A program made the position numbers and the translations under genes. Of a stretch of DNA of 64,000 nt, positions 1-7,596 are shown piece by piece. The stretch comes from Neolewinella agarilytica. Its GTDB lineage: Bacteria; Bacteroidota; Bacteroidia; Chitinophagales; Saprospiraceae. The notes below the pieces were generated by a model, which saw nothing but the letters and a program-made list of their open reading frames with translations, was not told the origin of the DNA and did no database searches. The DNA is taken from positions 62,001 to 126,000 of the forward strand of contig NZ_FOFB01000002.1 in the NCBI RefSeq assembly GCF_900110645.1, given 5' to 3'. How positions within the stretch are numbered: position 1 is the stretch's first letter; every line of letters begins with the position of its first letter.

Positions 1-1573
1 GTGTTTCACCTACAGGCTTGAGTTCACCGAATCCGATCTGGCTCAGCTTAGAAGGGTTAGCACCTTCCTTACCAGCAGCGTAAGCTTCTGCAGAGTTAGC
101 CCGACGCTCAGAGAGACGCTGGTTGTACTCCTCAGAGCTGCGACGGTCAGCATGACCTTCGAAGCGGATGCTGAAAGCAGAAGCTCCGGGAAGTGCCATG
201 AAGCGGTCGATCTCTTCGATGATCACTTTGTCGGGGCGGTTCAGTGAGTGAATGTTCGTGGGGAAGTAGATGCGGTCAATTGCAATCGTACCGTTGGTAG
301 AGTCAACACGGATGTGCTTGAACTCCTGACCGGCGATCAACTGGCTGTAGCGCGTGATCCGCTCCTGAAGGTTTTCCGGACGATCCTTTGGCTCTGGGCA
401 ACCGTTACGGGCTGCAACACCGGCAACTGTAGGACACTCATCTTCTTTGTCGATGATGCCGTCACCGTCACCATCAGGGCAACCATTGAATTTAGCAAGA
501 CCAGCTTCTGCAGGACAAGCGTCATCACCATCAGCAATACCGTCACCGTCACCATCGGGGCAACCCATAAGTGCAGCAATACCAGCTTCGGTTGGACACT
601 TGTCGTCTTTATCAGCAACACCGTCACCGTCACCATCGGGGCAACCGTTCAGGTTCTTGAGTCCGGCCTCCGTTGGGCAGTCGTCGTCACCATCAGCAAC
701 ACCGTCACCGTCACCGTCGGGGCAACCCATCAGGGTAGCCAGACCAGCAACCTGAGGGCACTTGTCGTCTTTGTCAGCAATACCGTCGCTGTCGGTGTCG
801 GGGCAACCGTTGGTTGATGCAGGGCCAGCTTCCGTTGGGCAATCATCTTCTTCGTCGTACAGACCATCCTTATCGGTGTCTTTTTTACCAAAGCCGGTAG
901 CAAAAGTAAGACCGGTAAGAACGTAGGCATCATCCTTGTCAGGGTTGCCTGCCTGGCTTACACCATCAATGAGGTCATCACCAGTCATGCGGTAAGTAAT
1001 ATCAAGACCGAGAGAAGACTTGGGGGACAGGTAGTACTTAAGGCCGGCTCCCAGCGGGAAAACAACCCCACCGCTGTCGTCCAGGTTGCCCTGGTTATCA
1101 GCCGTTACGCTGGCATTGCTGGCGCCATTGTAGTCAGTGTCTACTTCACCCCAGATACCATACCCGACACCTGCGCTGATGAAAGGAGAAAGTGTCTTTT
1201 TAAAGACGCCATCCGTAAAGCGCTTGCCAGCAAAAGGCTCAAACTCAAGAGATAGAGAAGGCTCAATTACCGAACCGTCAGAAGTGAATCCACGGTTACG
1301 GCGTGCTGCCTCGTCAGATTCATTGTCATCACTCTTCAGGCCTCCGTAGGCAAGGGCACCTCGTAAAGCAAAGGTGTTACCCAGGCGACGGCGCAGCATG
1401 ATAGCTCCACCGAATTTTGGCTGATTGAGGAATACAATGTCATTATCAATCATATCTCCGCCGATGGAAGAGGTACCTAGTTTAAGGCCAAATTCCCAGG
1501 GGAATTGTGTTTTTTGACCGTACATGGACAGGCAGGTAAACATCGCGGCGGCTAACAGTAAGTGTTTAAGCAT
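1..1573 (-). CDS. OmpA family outer-membrane protein with TSP3 calcium-binding repeats (3' end outside window)
   Basis: Open frame of 524 codons that runs off the left edge without a stop. It starts with a signal peptide (residues 1-20, MLKHLLLAAAMFTCLSMYGQ), followed by a beta-barrel-like N-terminal half with several glycine/aromatic strands to about residue 230, then six tandem thrombospondin type-3 repeats (residues about 232-393), and an OmpA C-terminal peptidoglycan-binding domain from about residue 430. The last shows the expected GHADRRSSEEYNQRLSERRA stretch with the Asp and Arg that bind diaminopimelate. By family knowledge such proteins anchor the outer membrane to peptidoglycan, and the Asp-rich repeats bind calcium. 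The gene is monocistronic as far as can be seen. About 210 bp of upstream sequence shows no clear -7 element. Confidence 0.93.
   Translation of the reverse strand, partial: MLKHLLLAAAMFTCLSMYGQKTQFPWEFGLKLGTSSIGGDMIDNDIVFLNQPKFGGAIMLRRRLGNTFALRGALAYGGLKSDDNESDEAARRNRGFTSDGSVIEPSLSLEFEPFAGKRFTDGVFKKTLSPFISAGVGYGIWGEVDTDYNGASNASVTADNQGNLDDSGGVVFPLGAGLKYYLSPKSSLGLDITYRMTGDDLIDGVSQAGNPDKDDAYVLTGLTFATGFGKKDTDKDGLYDEEDDCPTEAGPASTNGCPDTDSDGIADKDDKCPQVAGLATLMGCPDGDGDGVADGDDDCPTEAGLKNLNGCPDGDGDGVADKDDKCPTEAGIAALMGCPDGDGDGIADGDDACPAEAGLAKFNGCPDGDGDGIIDKEDECPTVAGVAARNGCPEPKDRPENLQERITRYSQLIAGQEFKHIRVDSTNGTIAIDRIYFPTNIHSLNRPDKVIIEEIDRFMALPGASAFSIRFEGHADRRSSEEYNQRLSERRANSAEAYAAGKEGANPSKLSQIGFGELKPVGET
395..880 (-). 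repeat. Six tandem 81-bp units encoding thrombospondin type-3 repeats
   Basis: Six head-to-tail 27-codon units, each of the form DxDxDGxxDxxDxCPxxAGxxxxxGCP. The DNA is highly similar between units, so this is a likely site for unit gain or loss by slippage or recombination. It lies inside the OmpA-family gene, between the barrel and the peptidoglycan-binding domain. Confidence 0.92.
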
Positions 1574-1785
1574 TAGTGCTAAAATTTGACGTAAGGAGAA
1601 ATGGTTTATTGCTGGGGTATGTAGAGTAGTCCAGTTTTTGTGTAGTACCACAATTCCAGAAAGAATGTTCGATACAGTAGTTAAGAAGCTACAATTTTAC
1701 TGACTTATATCAGAATACACATAATATTATGAGGGAACATTGCATTTTGCCCCCTTATTTCGGCAAATAAACGCATTTTTTTCGC

Positions 1786-2295
1786 TTACCGGCGATGAAA
1801 ACGAAGTAAATGTTCAGGGTGGCCCCGGTCATAGACCTCCAGAATGAGCTCTCCCCGTCTTCCGGGAGTTACCGGGAAAAGAATTTTTACGGGGTTATGG
1901 ACGTAGCCGTTATCGCCAAAAAAGGATAGTTGATGCCGCAGCCTGGGCGGCAGGCGAAAACGAAGAAGTTCTTCTGTGTCCCTGGGTAGTGGCACCCCCT
2001 TAAAGCCTTCTTCCCAAAGGAACTCACGCAGTAAGTTGAAACTCGTTTCAAACCGACCGCTGGAGAAAACAATCCGGTAACAGTAGCCGTCGGAGTAGCC
2101 TCCTTCATAGCGCTGGCCGGCAGCGGGAAAGTGGGTGTATAAAGTTCTTTCTTTCAGCTGAATAAAAGTCGAAGACGCTGGGGCGTGGTCGCCGTCAGCA
2201 GCTTCTCCGGGAGGAAGCTTTTTTCCCGCATCTGCGGAATAATCTGCGATATATACCGGACGACCGCCCAGCCGTGGTACTTTCATGCCTGACAT
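1786..2295 (-). CDS. Hypothetical protein, 169 aa
   Basis: I do not recognise this protein. It is soluble-looking, with no signal peptide or membrane segment, rich in Arg, Gly, Phe and Leu, with an amphipathic region around residues 85-115 (NLLREFLWEEGFKGVPLPRD). An alternative start is the Met at residue 4. It is transcribed divergently from the acyl-ACP thioesterase gene, 32 bp away, so the two probably share a small promoter region containing the palindromic TAAATTTA. Codon use resembles the neighbours, which supports a real gene, but nothing in the sequence suggests a function. Confidence 0.6.
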   Translation of the reverse strand: MSGMKVPRLGGRPVYIADYSADAGKKLPPGEAADGDHAPASSTFIQLKERTLYTHFPAAGQRYEGGYSDGYCYRIVFSSGRFETSFNLLREFLWEEGFKGVPLPRDTEELLRFRLPPRLRHQLSFFGDNGYVHNPVKILFPVTPGRRGELILEVYDRGHPEHLLRFHRR

Positions 2296-2327
2296 TTTGT
2301 TAGTCGAGTGTAAATTTAAAACAAAAA

Positions 2328-3092
2328 ATGATTACTGACTCCGTCTTGCATGAAAAAGTTGAATTTAGCATCCCGGCGTTTGCGGTAGGCCCGGGCGGCC
2401 GGCTTACGCCCGCTTACCTGATACGGCTTCTTCAGGAGGCGGCGATGATCAACACCGTGCGGCTGAAAATTTCCAGTCCGGAACTTATGGCAGAGATGGG
2501 GCTGTCATGGGTGCTGCGGCGGCAACGAATTAACATCACCCGCCTGCCTGCGATGGGCACACGGGTGATCGTTATTACGGCACCTTCTGGCTTTGAGCGC
2601 CGTTTACAAACCTTCCGGGATTTTCACGTTTTGGACGAAGAGGGGAACACGCTGCTAACGGCTGCGACACAATGGTTACTCATGGATGTTACCAGCCGAC
2701 GGCTCAAACCCATCCCCCCTCACATTGCTGCTCTTGAAGCAGACCTTGCACCTGCGGCCGCGCACCTGGATCGGCCCCTTGGAAAAATCAAACCTCCGGA
2801 AGCGGGCGGGCAAACACGGGAATTTACCGTCGCTTATCATCAACTGGATTTCAATGATCATCTCACCAATCCGGTCTTTCCCGAGCTGATGCTGGAGCCG
2901 CTTGGAGGGCACTTTCTGAAACGGCATACACCAACATTGCTGGAAGTAGATTACCGCCTGGAAGCCAGGTTTGGTGATCCCCTCGTTGCTCAGGCTTCCG
3001 CCCTTACCTCCAATGGATTGTTGCAGCGACACGCACTCAGGCGGGAAGGTGATCTGCTGGCTACGATGGAGTCACACTGGCGGGTTAACTAG
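2328..3092 (+). CDS. Acyl-ACP thioesterase (FatA/FatB-like, double hotdog)
   Basis: A 254-aa protein matching the acyl-ACP thioesterase family, which hydrolyses acyl-ACP to release free fatty acids. The N-terminal hotdog holds LQEAAMINTVRLKISS and the family-typical WVLRRQRINITRLP...SGFERRLQTFRDFHVLDEEG...WLLMDVTSRRLKPIP pattern (residues 35-120). The second hotdog holds DFNDHLTN (residues 174-181), which corresponds to the catalytic Asn/His motif DxNxHxNN of plant and bacterial family members. No signal peptide, so cytoplasmic. Length is normal for the bacterial form. A strong hairpin follows the stop codon. Confidence 0.88.
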   Translation: MITDSVLHEKVEFSIPAFAVGPGGRLTPAYLIRLLQEAAMINTVRLKISSPELMAEMGLSWVLRRQRINITRLPAMGTRVIVITAPSGFERRLQTFRDFHVLDEEGNTLLTAATQWLLMDVTSRRLKPIPPHIAALEADLAPAAAHLDRPLGKIKPPEAGGQTREFTVAYHQLDFNDHLTNPVFPELMLEPLGGHFLKRHTPTLLEVDYRLEARFGDPLVAQASALTSNGLLQRHALRREGDLLATMESHWRVN

Positions 3093-3107
3093 CCGCCCGT
3101 AAAAACA

Positions 3108-3142
3108 ATCAGGGTACAGCATTCAAAATGCTGTACCCTGAT
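3108..3142. terminator. Perfect 16-bp stem-loop between convergent genes
   Basis: Inverted repeat 3108-3123 / 3127-3142 with a 3-nt loop, 15 bp after the thioesterase stop and about 80 bp after the stop of the convergent metallopeptidase gene. There is no U-tract on either side, so this is a bidirectional structural barrier rather than a textbook intrinsic terminator. Confidence 0.7.
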
Positions 3143-3219
3143 CACTTATAAATCTTACCGTTTAACACAAGAGCGGTATAAGCCGGAATAAACCCGGTAA
3201 AGGTCTGAAGCAGGCAGTC

Positions 3220-4113
3220 TTACAACTCCTGCGCTGAGAAGAAGTAGTCCAGCGTTTTCTTACTGGCGTCACCGCTTTGGTAACCCGCGTAGAAATACTT
3301 GACACGCTGCTCGGAGGTACCGTGAGTGAAACTGTCAGGTACTACGTAGCCCTGGCTCTGCTTCTGGATCGTATCGTCACCAATGGCGGAGGCAGCTTTG
3401 ATGGCTTCTTCAATGTCGCCTTCGCTAAGGAGGTCGGAGTAACGGTCAGCGTAGTAGGCCCATACACCGGCAATATAATCTGCCTGAAGTTCGAGGCGAA
3501 CGGACATCGCGTTCGCGTCCGCTTCCCGCATCCGGCGGCGGGCCTGACTTACCTGCTGGCTGTAGCCCAGCTGGTTCTGGATGTGGTGGCCTACCTCATG
3601 GCTGACTACGTAGGCAAGGGCAAAGTCGCCCGGAGCGCGGAAGCGCTTGCGCAGGAGGTCCGCAAAGGAGAGGTCAATGTAAATCTGCTGATCCGCCGGG
3701 CAGTAAAACGGCCCGGTAGCCGCACTGGCATACCCACAGGCGGAACGATCTTCACCCTCAAAGAGAACCAGTACGGGTTCGGCGTAATTGCGGCCATATT
3801 CCTTGGGGAAAATCTGCCCCCAGATCTTCTCATTCTCCCGGAGGGTAACGGAGACGATCTGCGCGTTGGGCGTATTCTCAACGATGCCGCCCTGACTTTG
3901 GGTCTGGGTTTGTGCAGGGGCGGAGGCCCCGCTGTTGGCAGCGCCGAGGTATTCGGAAGGGTCTCCTCCGAGCAGCATTACGACGATAATGATGAGTAGT
4001 GTGCCGAGGCCAAAGCCACCGGCAGTCTTTGTTCCGCGGCTGAAGCCACCGCCACCACGACCGCCACGGCGATCGTCAATATTCTTACTTCCTTCTTTTC
4101 CTTCTAATCTCAT
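3220..4113 (-). CDS. Neutral zinc metallopeptidase, YpfJ/KPN_02809 family
   Basis: A 297-aa membrane-anchored protein. An Arg/Gly-rich cytoplasmic head (residues 1-32) precedes one transmembrane helix (about 33-49) and a periplasmic peptidase domain. The zinc-binding HEVGHH motif is at residues 172-177, and a downstream ELQAD (208-212) supplies the likely third ligand; both are hallmarks of the YpfJ family (Pfam Zn_peptidase, PF04228). The family is widely conserved but its substrate is unknown. Two cysteines flank the sequence CGYASAATGPFYC (residues 126-138), likely a disulfide. It is followed downstream by the convergent hairpin and preceded by the DUF4197 gene on the same strand, 33 bp away. 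Confidence 0.9.
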   Translation of the reverse strand: MRLEGKEGSKNIDDRRGGRGGGGFSRGTKTAGGFGLGTLLIIIVVMLLGGDPSEYLGAANSGASAPAQTQTQSQGGIVENTPNAQIVSVTLRENEKIWGQIFPKEYGRNYAEPVLVLFEGEDRSACGYASAATGPFYCPADQQIYIDLSFADLLRKRFRAPGDFALAYVVSHEVGHHIQNQLGYSQQVSQARRRMREADANAMSVRLELQADYIAGVWAYYADRYSDLLSEGDIEEAIKAASAIGDDTIQKQSQGYVVPDSFTHGTSEQRVKYFYAGYQSGDASKKTLDYFFSAQEL

Positions 4114-4146
4114 GACGAGGGGTATTATATCGTTTCGGGGGGCAAA

Positions 4147-4869
4147 TTACGAATCCTGGAGGGCAAATACGCGGCGGAGCAACTCCGAGGTGCGCGCACC
4201 GATGTTCTGACGGATATTCTCTTCCTCCAGTGCGACCTTGGTAAAGAGGCCTTCGAGCGCACGCTGGGTAACGTGGTCGCCCAGGTTAGTGTTAACCTGC
4301 TGGCGGGTCAGCGGGAAGTTGTTGTAGGCATTGGCGGCATCTTCCCAAACCTTGTTGGCGTCGAACTTGTCCAGTGAAGTATTGATCACGGGAGCAAACT
4401 CATTGTAGAGGTTGTCGTAGGTAGTCCGCTGTAAGTAGCTCGTCGCTGCGTTGCGGTCTCCCTTAAGAATACCGAGAGCATCCTGGATGGTCATTTGCTT
4501 AATGGCCTGTACGAAAATCGGACCGGCCTTGGAGGCTGCGTCCTCCGCTCCCTGGTTGATTTTTTTGATAATGATTTCCTCCAGGTCGCTGAAGCCGGGC
4601 ACCCCCTGTAGTTTATCGGTCACCTTGCGAACTTCTTCCGGGAGAAGAATGCGGTAGGCCAGGTCGTTGAAGTAGCCTCCCTGAGCGGAAAGCTCATTGG
4701 CGCCACGTTCGGACCCTTTGCGGAGGGCTTCTTTGAGGCCGTTGGCAATGTCAGTGGAGGAGAGCCCGCCGCCTTCTCCCAGAACGGTATTCAGGGTGTC
4801 GTTGATCTGTTGAGTGGTACAGGCGGACAGCAGGAACGGCATCGCCAGCAAGAATGATTTACGTGTCAT
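4147..4869 (-). CDS. DUF4197 lipoprotein
   Basis: A 240-aa predicted lipoprotein: signal peptide with lipobox LSAC and lipidated Cys17. The remainder matches the DUF4197 pattern: an N-terminal segment with repeated helices (GLSSTDIANGLKEALRKGSE), then QGVPGFSDLEEIIIKKINQGAEDAASKAGPIF and DALGILKGDRNAATSYLQRTT, which are characteristic of this family. No catalytic motif is visible. The family is common in Bacteroidota and Proteobacteria and has no firmly assigned role. The gene is on the same strand as the metallopeptidase downstream and folB upstream, but the gaps (33 and 55 bp) allow separate transcription. Confidence 0.88.
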   Translation of the reverse strand: MTRKSFLLAMPFLLSACTTQQINDTLNTVLGEGGGLSSTDIANGLKEALRKGSERGANELSAQGGYFNDLAYRILLPEEVRKVTDKLQGVPGFSDLEEIIIKKINQGAEDAASKAGPIFVQAIKQMTIQDALGILKGDRNAATSYLQRTTYDNLYNEFAPVINTSLDKFDANKVWEDAANAYNNFPLTRQQVNTNLGDHVTQRALEGLFTKVALEEENIRQNIGARTSELLRRVFALQDS

Positions 4870-4924
4870 CGGGAGGTTGGTTTGTGGTAATAACGTTAGC
4901 TAGGACGGAAAAGCTTTGTCAGGG

Positions 4925-5707
4925 TCATCCAATATCGAAGTCCGGATCATTTAATTTTTTCATAAGATCCTCAAAGTCGGATGGGTCAAAGTCGTCTTCG
5001 TCTTCATAGTCCAGCATATCTTCCTCGCTGAAATCTTCGAAGTCGCCGTCATCAAAACCTTCCTCATCGAAGCCCTCCTCGTCAAAGTGGCCTTCGTCGT
5101 CAAAACCCTCTTCATCGTCATAGAAGCCCCCATCGTCCTCGTCATCGAAGGCATCGTCATCAAATACCGGTATCGGTGCCGGAGGAGGAGGTCTTTTGAT
5201 GGTCAGCCCGTCCATGCCACCGCCGCCCATGCCGCCGCCCATACCTCCCATGCCGCCGCCGCCAAATGCGCCACCGCCGCCCATGGGTTCGTCTTCATAG
5301 GTGTGTTGTTGCTGCAAGCCGCCGCCAAAGCTTCCGGAAGAACCGCTACGACTATCGACCTGAATTTCTACCACCGCAGCCCCCACCTTGCCACCCAGTG
5401 GTGGGTTAAGCTTACGTAAGCGAAGCTTCACCGAGCTGACGGTGTCAAACTGATTCATGATCCGGTTCCCCATACGGTAGGCAAGGGCTTCCAGCAGCTG
5501 CGTCGGTTTTTTCATTTCCGCTTGCAGCAGGTAATAAATGGTGGCGTAGTTGACCGTACCACCCAGGTCATCATTTTCGGCCGCACCGGTGATGGAAGCT
5601 TCGACTTCAACATCAATGCTGAATTCATTGCCCATCCGGTGTTCCTCCTCATAAAAGCCGTGAGGAGCGTGGAAACGTACGTCTTCTAGTCCGATTTTCG
5701 CGGTCAT
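4925..5707 (-). CDS. folB: Dihydroneopterin aldolase fused to a Gly-rich linker and long acidic tail
   Basis: Residues 1-118 form a complete dihydroneopterin aldolase (folate synthesis; converts 7,8-dihydroneopterin to 6-hydroxymethyl-dihydropterin and glycolaldehyde). The active-site HGFYEEEH (16-23) and Lys99 in LRLRKLNPPLGG match the family. Normal FolB ends here, at about 120 residues. This protein continues with a Gly/Met-rich segment (about 122-167), a proline run (173-180), and an acidic tail (182-260) in which 37 of residues 182-245 are Asp or Glu, built from FDEEG-like repeats. No signal peptide. Upstream of the start, TATCTTG resembles a -7 element with one T missing. The enzyme call is secure; the tail function is unknown. 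Confidence 0.9.
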   Translation of the reverse strand: MTAKIGLEDVRFHAPHGFYEEEHRMGNEFSIDVEVEASITGAAENDDLGGTVNYATIYYLLQAEMKKPTQLLEALAYRMGNRIMNQFDTVSSVKLRLRKLNPPLGGKVGAAVVEIQVDSRSGSSGSFGGGLQQQHTYEDEPMGGGGAFGGGGMGGMGGGMGGGGMDGLTIKRPPPPAPIPVFDDDAFDDEDDGGFYDDEEGFDDEGHFDEEGFDEEGFDDGDFEDFSEEDMLDYEDEDDFDPSDFEDLMKKLNDPDFDIG

Positions 5708-5714
5708 GCCGCAA

Positions 5715-5762
5715 GATAGTCAAGGAGTCAGATAGTCAAGGAGTCAAATAGTAACTGCCGCA
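5715..5762. repeat. 16-bp tandem repeat plus CTGCCGCA core, upstream of folB
   Basis: Two exact 16-bp units (GATAGTCAAGGAGTCA at 5715-5730 and 5731-5746), a partial third, then CTGCCGCA (5755-5762). The combination of a short-period tandem repeat with this core recurs near 15.5, 24.0 and 49.7 kb, where it forms inverted repeats. Here only one arm is clear. Confidence 0.6.
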
Positions 5763-5853
5763 GATGGGCGGTGCTGGTTGCGCGGATTTTAGTCCGTTTT
5801 TTCAGCAAAGAGTATACAAGACTACTTACAGACTAAAACAGGGTGTAACCGTT

Positions 5854-6639
5854 TTATTGCAAATCCTCCAGCAGTGCTTTAGCTTCCTTCAGAGAAGGGT
5901 GGCCTGCCTCCGCTACGATATTTTTCAGTTCAGCAATCGCTTTATCTGTTTCTCCCTGTCCGGCCAGGGCCAGTGCCAGGTAATACTCAGATTCCTGGCG
6001 GAGGTTAAATGCATCGGCGTTTACGATTTCGCGGAAGGTCGTTGCTGCGGCGGTAAAATTCTGCTCACCGAGCAGACTCTGACCGAGATAGAACTTATTC
6101 ACGGCCGTAGCCGGCAGCGCCTTAAAGGCCTCACTGGCGAGCTTAAAGTTGCCCGCTTCGTAGGCGATGTAGGCCTCTTTTTCGGGGTCCGCAGCACCAC
6201 CGCTGCGCTCAATTTGGTAAGCGATGTTGGGGTAGGGCTCAAAATTGGCCATGGCCAGTTGGCCGGGGCTGTCAAAGCCGCCGGGCTGCATGATCCACCA
6301 GCCAGCGGCCAGGAGTAATAGCAAGGCCGCTGCGATACCGAACAGGCTCATACGGCTGCGCTTGCGGGCTTTCATATTGACCACCTTAGCCTCGGGGGTA
6401 GAGGTCGTCGTCGCCGTCGGCGTTTCCTGCCGGAGCTTACTTTCAAGGCTCTGGAGGCGAGCCTTCATGGCTTCGTCTTCGGCCAGTTCAATGGCCGCCA
6501 TGGCCAGCTCGGTGTCGGCGAGCTGCTCGCCGAGTTCATTATTCTGCCGGGTATCTTCTTCAAACGCCAAACGGTCTTCATGAGAGGTCCGGCCCAGGAG
6601 ATAGTCGTCAATGCGCTTCTGTGATTCTTCTTTGCTCAT
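5854..6639 (-). CDS. Single-pass membrane protein with C-terminal TPR-like helices (putative anti-sigma partner)
   Basis: A 261-aa protein. The N-terminal cytoplasmic part (1-95) begins KEESQKRIDDYLLGRTSHEDRLAFEEDTRQ, like the short helical anti-sigma/adaptor heads found in Bacteroidota. It is followed by one transmembrane helix (about 97-115) and a periplasmic region with tetratricopeptide-like helices (residues 160-258; AYIAYEAGNFKLASEAFKAL, YYLALALAGQGETDKAIAEL). The gene lies 14 bp downstream of an ECF sigma factor gene, so an anti-sigma or signal-transducing role is inferred from context and topology. No zinc-binding HxxxCxxC motif is present, so it is not a classical ZAS anti-sigma factor. 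Confidence 0.72.
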   Translation of the reverse strand: MSKEESQKRIDDYLLGRTSHEDRLAFEEDTRQNNELGEQLADTELAMAAIELAEDEAMKARLQSLESKLRQETPTATTTSTPEAKVVNMKARKRSRMSLFGIAAALLLLLAAGWWIMQPGGFDSPGQLAMANFEPYPNIAYQIERSGGAADPEKEAYIAYEAGNFKLASEAFKALPATAVNKFYLGQSLLGEQNFTAAATTFREIVNADAFNLRQESEYYLALALAGQGETDKAIAELKNIVAEAGHPSLKEAKALLEDLQ

Positions 6640-6653
6640 TTTCCAGAAATTTT

Positions 6654-7253
6654 CTAGGACTGGGGGGATAAAATCTTTTTCAGTTGATCGAGGCAGCGCA
6701 TCTTCTTGATGCGTGTAGCCCCGGGAGAGCTTAAATTCAGGGTATTCTGGATACTTTCTATGGGGTAACGATGGTAGTAAAACAAGGTTAATAATTGCTG
6801 GCAGGTGTCACCTAGCTGGCCAAGCGCACCGGCCAGCAGGGCTTTTCGATGGTCGTCTTCAAATTTGTTCAGCAGACTCATGTCCAGCTCATTTGCCGGG
6901 TCGTTGCCTAAGCCAATTCCGGCGTCGGGGTCGGAAGTAACCTCCCGGTGCCGCTTCTGGTTCTTGCGGTAGACTAACCGCTTGCCGATGGCGAAGAGGT
7001 AAGTACGAATTCCACAGGTGAGCTCCGTCAATCGACCGCTGACAATATTTTTGTAAAAAGCGATGACCGCGTCCTGAAAACAGTCAGCAGCATCATCTTC
7101 CGTAGCGTACAGTTGCCGTTGGGCGTAGGTGAGAAAGGCCTCCCGGTGCCGCACGTATAACTCATCGAGCAATTCGTGGCGGCCGGATTTGATGGCCTCA
7201 AACAGTTCTGCGTCTTCAGTTGGCGTGTCTTTCACAATCACGGGCGTTTTCAT
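6654..7253 (-). CDS. ECF-type RNA polymerase sigma factor
   Basis: A 199-aa sigma-70 family protein. Region 2 is seen in LYVRHREAFLTYAQRQLYATEDDAADCFQDAVIAFYKNI, and region 4 in ALGQLGDTCQQLLTLFYYHRYPIESIQNTLNLSSPGATRIKKMRCLDQLKK, a helix-turn-helix reading the -35 box. I chose the ATG at 7253 rather than an in-frame start 48 bp upstream because a TACATTTG promoter element lies between the two. It is co-transcribed with the downstream TPR membrane protein, the usual arrangement of sigma factor and regulator. Confidence 0.88.
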   Translation of the reverse strand: MKTPVIVKDTPTEDAELFEAIKSGRHELLDELYVRHREAFLTYAQRQLYATEDDAADCFQDAVIAFYKNIVSGRLTELTCGIRTYLFAIGKRLVYRKNQKRHREVTSDPDAGIGLGNDPANELDMSLLNKFEDDHRKALLAGALGQLGDTCQQLLTLFYYHRYPIESIQNTLNLSSPGATRIKKMRCLDQLKKILSPQS

Positions 7254-7265
7254 TCTAGCGTTACC

Positions 7266-7273
7266 CAAATGTA
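7266..7273 (-). promoter_or_regulatory. TACATTTG -7 promoter element for the sigma-factor gene
   Basis: Exact match to the Bacteroidota -7 consensus TAnnTTTG, ending 12 nt before the ATG at 7253. A transcript starting a few bases downstream would have almost no 5' untranslated region. Confidence 0.6.
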
Positions 7274-7425
7274 GCGAATTCGCCGTCCAAAATGTTGCCA
7301 CCGTTGTGGTTACATGGCTTTATAACTTTAGTTGGGATAGTGTTACGTAAACACTAAAGTTTTTTCTGAATGTGTTGTTTGGGCGCGTTCCGGTAGCTGT
7401 CGGGGCAGGTGCAATGTTCTCTTTT

Positions 7426-7460
7426 GGGCGCTCACCGCAGGTGCAAAGGAAGGTTGAAGG
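7426..7460. repeat. Dispersed TGCACCTGCG motif, copy 1 (strong)
   Basis: On the minus strand it reads AACCTTCC-TT-TGCACCTGCG-gtga-GCGCCC, closely similar to the copy at 55010-55045. A weaker GCAGGTGCA lies at 7405-7413. It sits in the roughly 340-bp gap between the sigma factor start and the M20 gene; the rest of the gap holds the gene remnant at 7492-7581. Confidence 0.7.
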
Positions 7461-7491
7461 AGCAGTGAGGTCGGAATAATAGTGAGATGGG

Positions 7492-7581
7492 CTAAGTGGT
7501 CAGCTCTTTTCTGAAAATCATAGTCAATACAATAGCTATGCAGGATAGCAATGCTGCAAGGCTAAGGGTTTCGCTAAAGAG
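7492..7581 (-). pseudogene. Degenerate 3' remnant of the 51-aa membrane-peptide gene found at 8944-9099
   Basis: The minus strand encodes FSETLSLAALLSCIAIVLTM followed by IFRKELTT and a stop, with a stop codon instead of a start at the upstream end. It aligns with the C-terminal half of the intact small protein at 8944-9099, which ends FLGLVSTLGTMVFRKELTT. The shared RKELTT-stop ending and aligned hydrophobic residues suggest a truncated paralogue. The M20 amidohydrolase gene lies between the two copies. Confidence 0.6.
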
Positions 7582-7596
7582 CTAAAGTGAGGTTTC

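Noticed and set aside
447..755. Plus-strand open frame rich in Pro/Ser opposite the TSP3 repeats
   Set aside because: It is an artefact of the Asp-rich repeat DNA read in another frame; the minus-strand OmpA gene has all expected domains.
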